This document shows, piece by piece, positions 7,252 to 8,989 of a DNA stretch of 8,989 bases; within the stretch, counting starts at the first letter, position 1, and each line of letters starts with the position of its first letter. The position numbers were made by a program, and so were the translations under genes. The notes under the pieces are model-generated. The model was not told the origin of the DNA and did no database searches. It worked only from the letters and a program-made list of their open reading frames with translations. Source of the stretch: an uncultured beta proteobacterium (GTDB taxonomy: Bacteria > Pseudomonadota > Gammaproteobacteria > Burkholderiales > Burkholderiaceae_C); NCBI GenBank assembly GCA_903840825.1, contig CAIMHL010000050.1, forward strand, positions 1-8,989, in the 5' to 3' direction.

Positions 7252-8172
7252 ATGCAAATCTCTACCAGCTATCTTTTTGACCGTGCAAGCCAGCAAATGG
7301 GTAAATTGCAAACGGATTTAGCTAAATCGCACGCCCAAATTTCGGCCCAAAAGCAGGTACTCAACCCCAGTGATGCGCCTGACCAGTCAGCCGCAATTTT
7401 GCGGTTGAAGTCTGTCATCGGACGCCAAGACAGCTACAGTAAGTCGCTCGATACCGTCAATACCCGCCTTAGCGCCGAAGACGCTTCCCTCAAAAGTGCC
7501 AATGAACTGATCGTTCGGGTCAAGGAGTTGGCCATCCAGGCGAGCAACGACACCCTGGGTACTACGGATCGCCAAGCCATCGGCACCGAGCTCAAAGGAC
7601 TTCGGGGTCAGTTGCTCAGTCTGGCCAACACGCAAGACAGCAGCGGTAACTACCTGTTTGCGGGTAGTCGTGTGAGTCAGTCCGCCTTTGCGGCCGATGC
7701 CTCGGGGCAAACTGTTTACCAGGGCGATCAGACCCGCATGAACGTGATGGTCGGGGAGAATCAAAGCATTCCCATTAACCGAACGGGTTCTGACGCGTTT
7801 GTCCGTGTGGTGCGCACGGTCGATGGCGTCAGCGCAGGTGTCAGCTTTTTTCAGTCCCTCGATGATCTGACCGAAGGCATCAATAAGTCTGACCATACTG
7901 CCATGCAACGCGGCTTGGGTGAGGTCGACAGCTTGCAGCAAGGTATTTCTTTGGCCCAGGCCAGCATCGGCACCGACATGAAAGTGGTCGATCAGCAGGC
8001 CAGCATTATTCGGGACACTATCCTGAGCCTTAAAACAACGCTCTCCAACATCGAAGACCTTGACTACGCCACTGCCTTCACCCAGATGAACAAGCAGATG
8101 CTGGCCCTGGAGGCCGCGCAGAGTAGCTTTGCCAAAATTTCACAACTCAGCCTATTTAATTACATTAAATAA
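7252..8172 (+). CDS. flgL: FlgL, hook-filament junction protein 3
   Basis: FlgL (HAP3) forms the second junction ring, between FlgK and the flagellin filament. The 306-residue length is near the family norm of about 310. The N-terminus (MQISTSYLFDRASQQMGKLQ, then QISAQKQVLNPSDAPDQSAA) is the flagellin-like N-terminal coiled-coil region, with the S-x-Q-K-x-x-x-P-S-D-A-P motif. GNYLFAGSRVSQSAFAADAS marks the FlgL-specific G-x-Y-L-F-A-G-S/T segment. The C-terminus has TLSNIEDLDYATAFTQMNKQ then MLALEAAQSSFAKISQLSLF, the flagellin-type C-terminal helix. It follows flgK with a 13-nt gap, and its ribosome site is weak (GGGTGA), suggesting coupled translation. FlgL rather than flagellin is preferred because of its position after flgK and the LSNIEDLDYA motif. 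Confidence 0.97.
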   Translation: MQISTSYLFDRASQQMGKLQTDLAKSHAQISAQKQVLNPSDAPDQSAAILRLKSVIGRQDSYSKSLDTVNTRLSAEDASLKSANELIVRVKELAIQASNDTLGTTDRQAIGTELKGLRGQLLSLANTQDSSGNYLFAGSRVSQSAFAADASGQTVYQGDQTRMNVMVGENQSIPINRTGSDAFVRVVRTVDGVSAGVSFFQSLDDLTEGINKSDHTAMQRGLGEVDSLQQGISLAQASIGTDMKVVDQQASIIRDTILSLKTTLSNIEDLDYATAFTQMNKQMLALEAAQSSFAKISQLSLFNYIK

Positions 8173-8193
8173 GCTGACTTAGCGGCCAGTCCC

Positions 8194-8220
8194 TCAAGTT
8201 TTCAAGTCTCTGTCCGATTG
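8194..8220 (+). promoter_or_regulatory. Putative FliA (sigma-28) promoter of fliD
   Basis: TCAAGTTT at 8194-8201 is followed by exactly 11 bases and then TCCGATTG at 8213-8220. Against the FliA consensus (TAAAGTTT, 11 bases, GCCGATAA) this gives 7 of 8 at -35 and 5 of 8 at -10, with the CCGAT core kept. It sits in the 87-nt flgL-fliD gap, the longest in the window. It would start transcription near 8227, about 33 nt before the fliD ATG. A filament-cap gene is a classic late, FliA-dependent target, so the context supports the call. I see no convincing terminator between flgL and this site. Confidence 0.6.
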
Positions 8221-8228
8221 ACAAGTAA

Positions 8229-8270
8229 ATGTTTCAAATCAACCTCCAAAGCTTCCCGTATGGCCACTAA
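8229..8270 (+). other. Possible 13-codon leader ORF overlapping fliD start
   Basis: An ATG at 8229, just after the predicted transcription start, opens a 13-codon frame (MFQINLQSFPYGH) that stops at TAA 8268-8270, 11 nt past the first base of fliD and in a different frame. No clear ribosome site precedes it. It may be chance. It is listed because fliD itself also lacks a clear Shine-Dalgarno, so coupled re-initiation is conceivable. Confidence 0.15.
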
Positions 8271-8966
8271 CACCATTACCGCCTTGGGCGCGGGTTCGGG
8301 TATTGATGTCAAGGCCTTGGCCCAGAGCTTGGTAGATGCTGAAAAGGTCCCAGCCAAAGCCATCATTGACAAAAAGGTGGCCCAATCTACCGCCAACATT
8401 TCAGGCTATTCGGCCATCAAGTTCGTGCTGGCTGAGTTGAAGACAGCCTTTGCCGATCTCAAAAACCAGAGCAGTTTCAATAGCATCGCCCCCTCCAATA
8501 ACCAGCCCTCGGCGCTCAGCGTGGCTGCAGGCTCCAGCTCTGCCACTGGCAGCCACACGGTCGACGTGACACAACTCGCCAGTGCGCAACGCAGCATCAG
8601 CGCCGGGTTTGCCACAACAACGACGGCCATCAACGGCGGCGCGGCCTTCAGCTTGGCGTTGTCAGTGAACGGTGGAGCTGCCACCGCCATTGCGGTAACC
8701 GAAACCACCCCTTTGGGCGTAGCAACTGCCATCAACAGCGCTGGTTTGGGCATAACAGCCCAAATTGTCAACACGGGGGATGCATCGGCCCCCTACAAGA
8801 TTATGGTCACGGGTGCTACGGGACTGGCTAGCAACTTCAGTATGGCCAGTGTTGACAATGGGCAGGCCTCCTTGTCAGCAGTAACTACGCAGGGAACAAG
8901 CACGACAGCCGAGTCCACTGATGTCACTTTTGGTTCCGGCCTGGCCGCGGGCCAAAAGGTTACCTT
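8260..8966 (+). CDS. fliD: FliD, filament cap protein (5' part; cut at contig end)
   Basis: FliD (HAP2) sits at the tip of the growing filament and guides flagellin folding. About 236 N-terminal residues are genomic here; full-length FliD is usually 450 or more. The N-terminus (ITALGAGSGIDVKALAQSLV then DAEKVPAKAIIDKK) is the FliD signature, with the G-x-G-S-G-I/L-D motif and the following coiled-coil helix. It continues with SGYSAIKFVLAELKTAFADL and SHTVDVTQLASAQRSISAGF, a V-x-V-x-Q-L-A-x-A-Q motif typical of the FliD N-terminal domain. Residues about 128-198 resemble a flagellin hook-IN segment (FSLALSVNGG, then GVATAINSAGLGITAQIVNT). ATG 8260 is chosen because the conserved region begins directly after it, but no good Shine-Dalgarno is visible (nearest purine run CCAAAGC). 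The open frame continues past 8966 only through adapter sequence, which would add a false DRKSTRL. Confidence 0.94.
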
Positions 8967-8989
8967 AGATCGGAAGAGCACACGTCTGA
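8967..8989 (+). other. Illumina TruSeq adapter remnant at contig end (artefact)
   Basis: The final 23 bases begin AGATCGGAAGAGC and continue ACACGTCTGA, which is exactly the start of the standard Illumina TruSeq read-1 adapter. In the fliD frame it reads DRKSTRL, the tell-tale translation of this adapter. The segment is not from the organism, and the genomic sequence ends at about 8966. Confidence 0.97.

Noticed and set aside
7387..7941. 184-codon open frame on the minus strand, antisense to flgL
   Set aside because: It lies wholly within flgL, whose protein is clearly conserved. The antisense product shows no recognisable domain, so it is a codon-usage shadow.
8173..8200. Possible terminator hairpin after flgL (GACT, 8-nt loop, AGTC)
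   Set aside because: The stem is only 4 bp and there is no following T-run, so it does not look like an intrinsic terminator.
8218..8223. Perfect TTGACA between flgL and fliD, a possible sigma-70 -35 box
   Set aside because: No acceptable -10 hexamer lies 16-18 nt downstream, and the bases overlap the -10 of the better supported sigma-28 site.

Overview
This window is one continuous flagellar gene cluster, all on the + strand, with no mobile elements, RNA genes or foreign islands visible. The order is flgE (3' part only), flgF, flgG, flgH, flgI, flgJ, flgK, flgL, fliD (5' part only). Moderate-to-high GC, the flgE-to-flgL order and the protein styles (260-residue FlgG, lipoprotein FlgH, P-ring FlgI) point to a Gram-negative proteobacterium. 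I judge it most likely a betaproteobacterium of the Burkholderiales (Comamonadaceae-like), but that is from general resemblance, not a search.

Layout: 1-507 is the C-terminal end of the hook protein. 533-2126 holds the rod proteins FlgF and FlgG. 2138-3967 holds the L-ring lipoprotein FlgH and the P-ring protein FlgI. 3985-4512 is a short FlgJ rod cap without a muramidase domain. 4509-8172 holds the two hook-filament junction proteins, FlgK (unusually large, 909 residues) and FlgL. From 8260 the filament cap gene fliD begins and runs off the end. Gaps are short (11-49 nt; flgJ and flgK overlap by 4 nt) until an 87-nt gap before fliD.

Together these genes build the axial structure from the inside out: rod (FlgF, FlgG, with FlgJ as cap), bushings through peptidoglycan and outer membrane (FlgI, FlgH), hook (FlgE), junction (FlgK, FlgL) and filament cap (FliD).

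The most interesting regulatory signal is a pair of sites resembling FliA (sigma-28) promoters, each with an exact 11-nt spacer. One lies in the flgF-flgG gap (1286-1312) and the other in the flgL-fliD gap (8194-8220). The first could give a late transcript flgGHIJKL, which would supply the junction proteins even though no sigma-28 site is visible directly before flgK.

The last 23 bases (8967-8989) are not biological: they match the start of the Illumina TruSeq adapter, so the contig ends in untrimmed adapter and the last residues of the fliD reading frame are artefactual.
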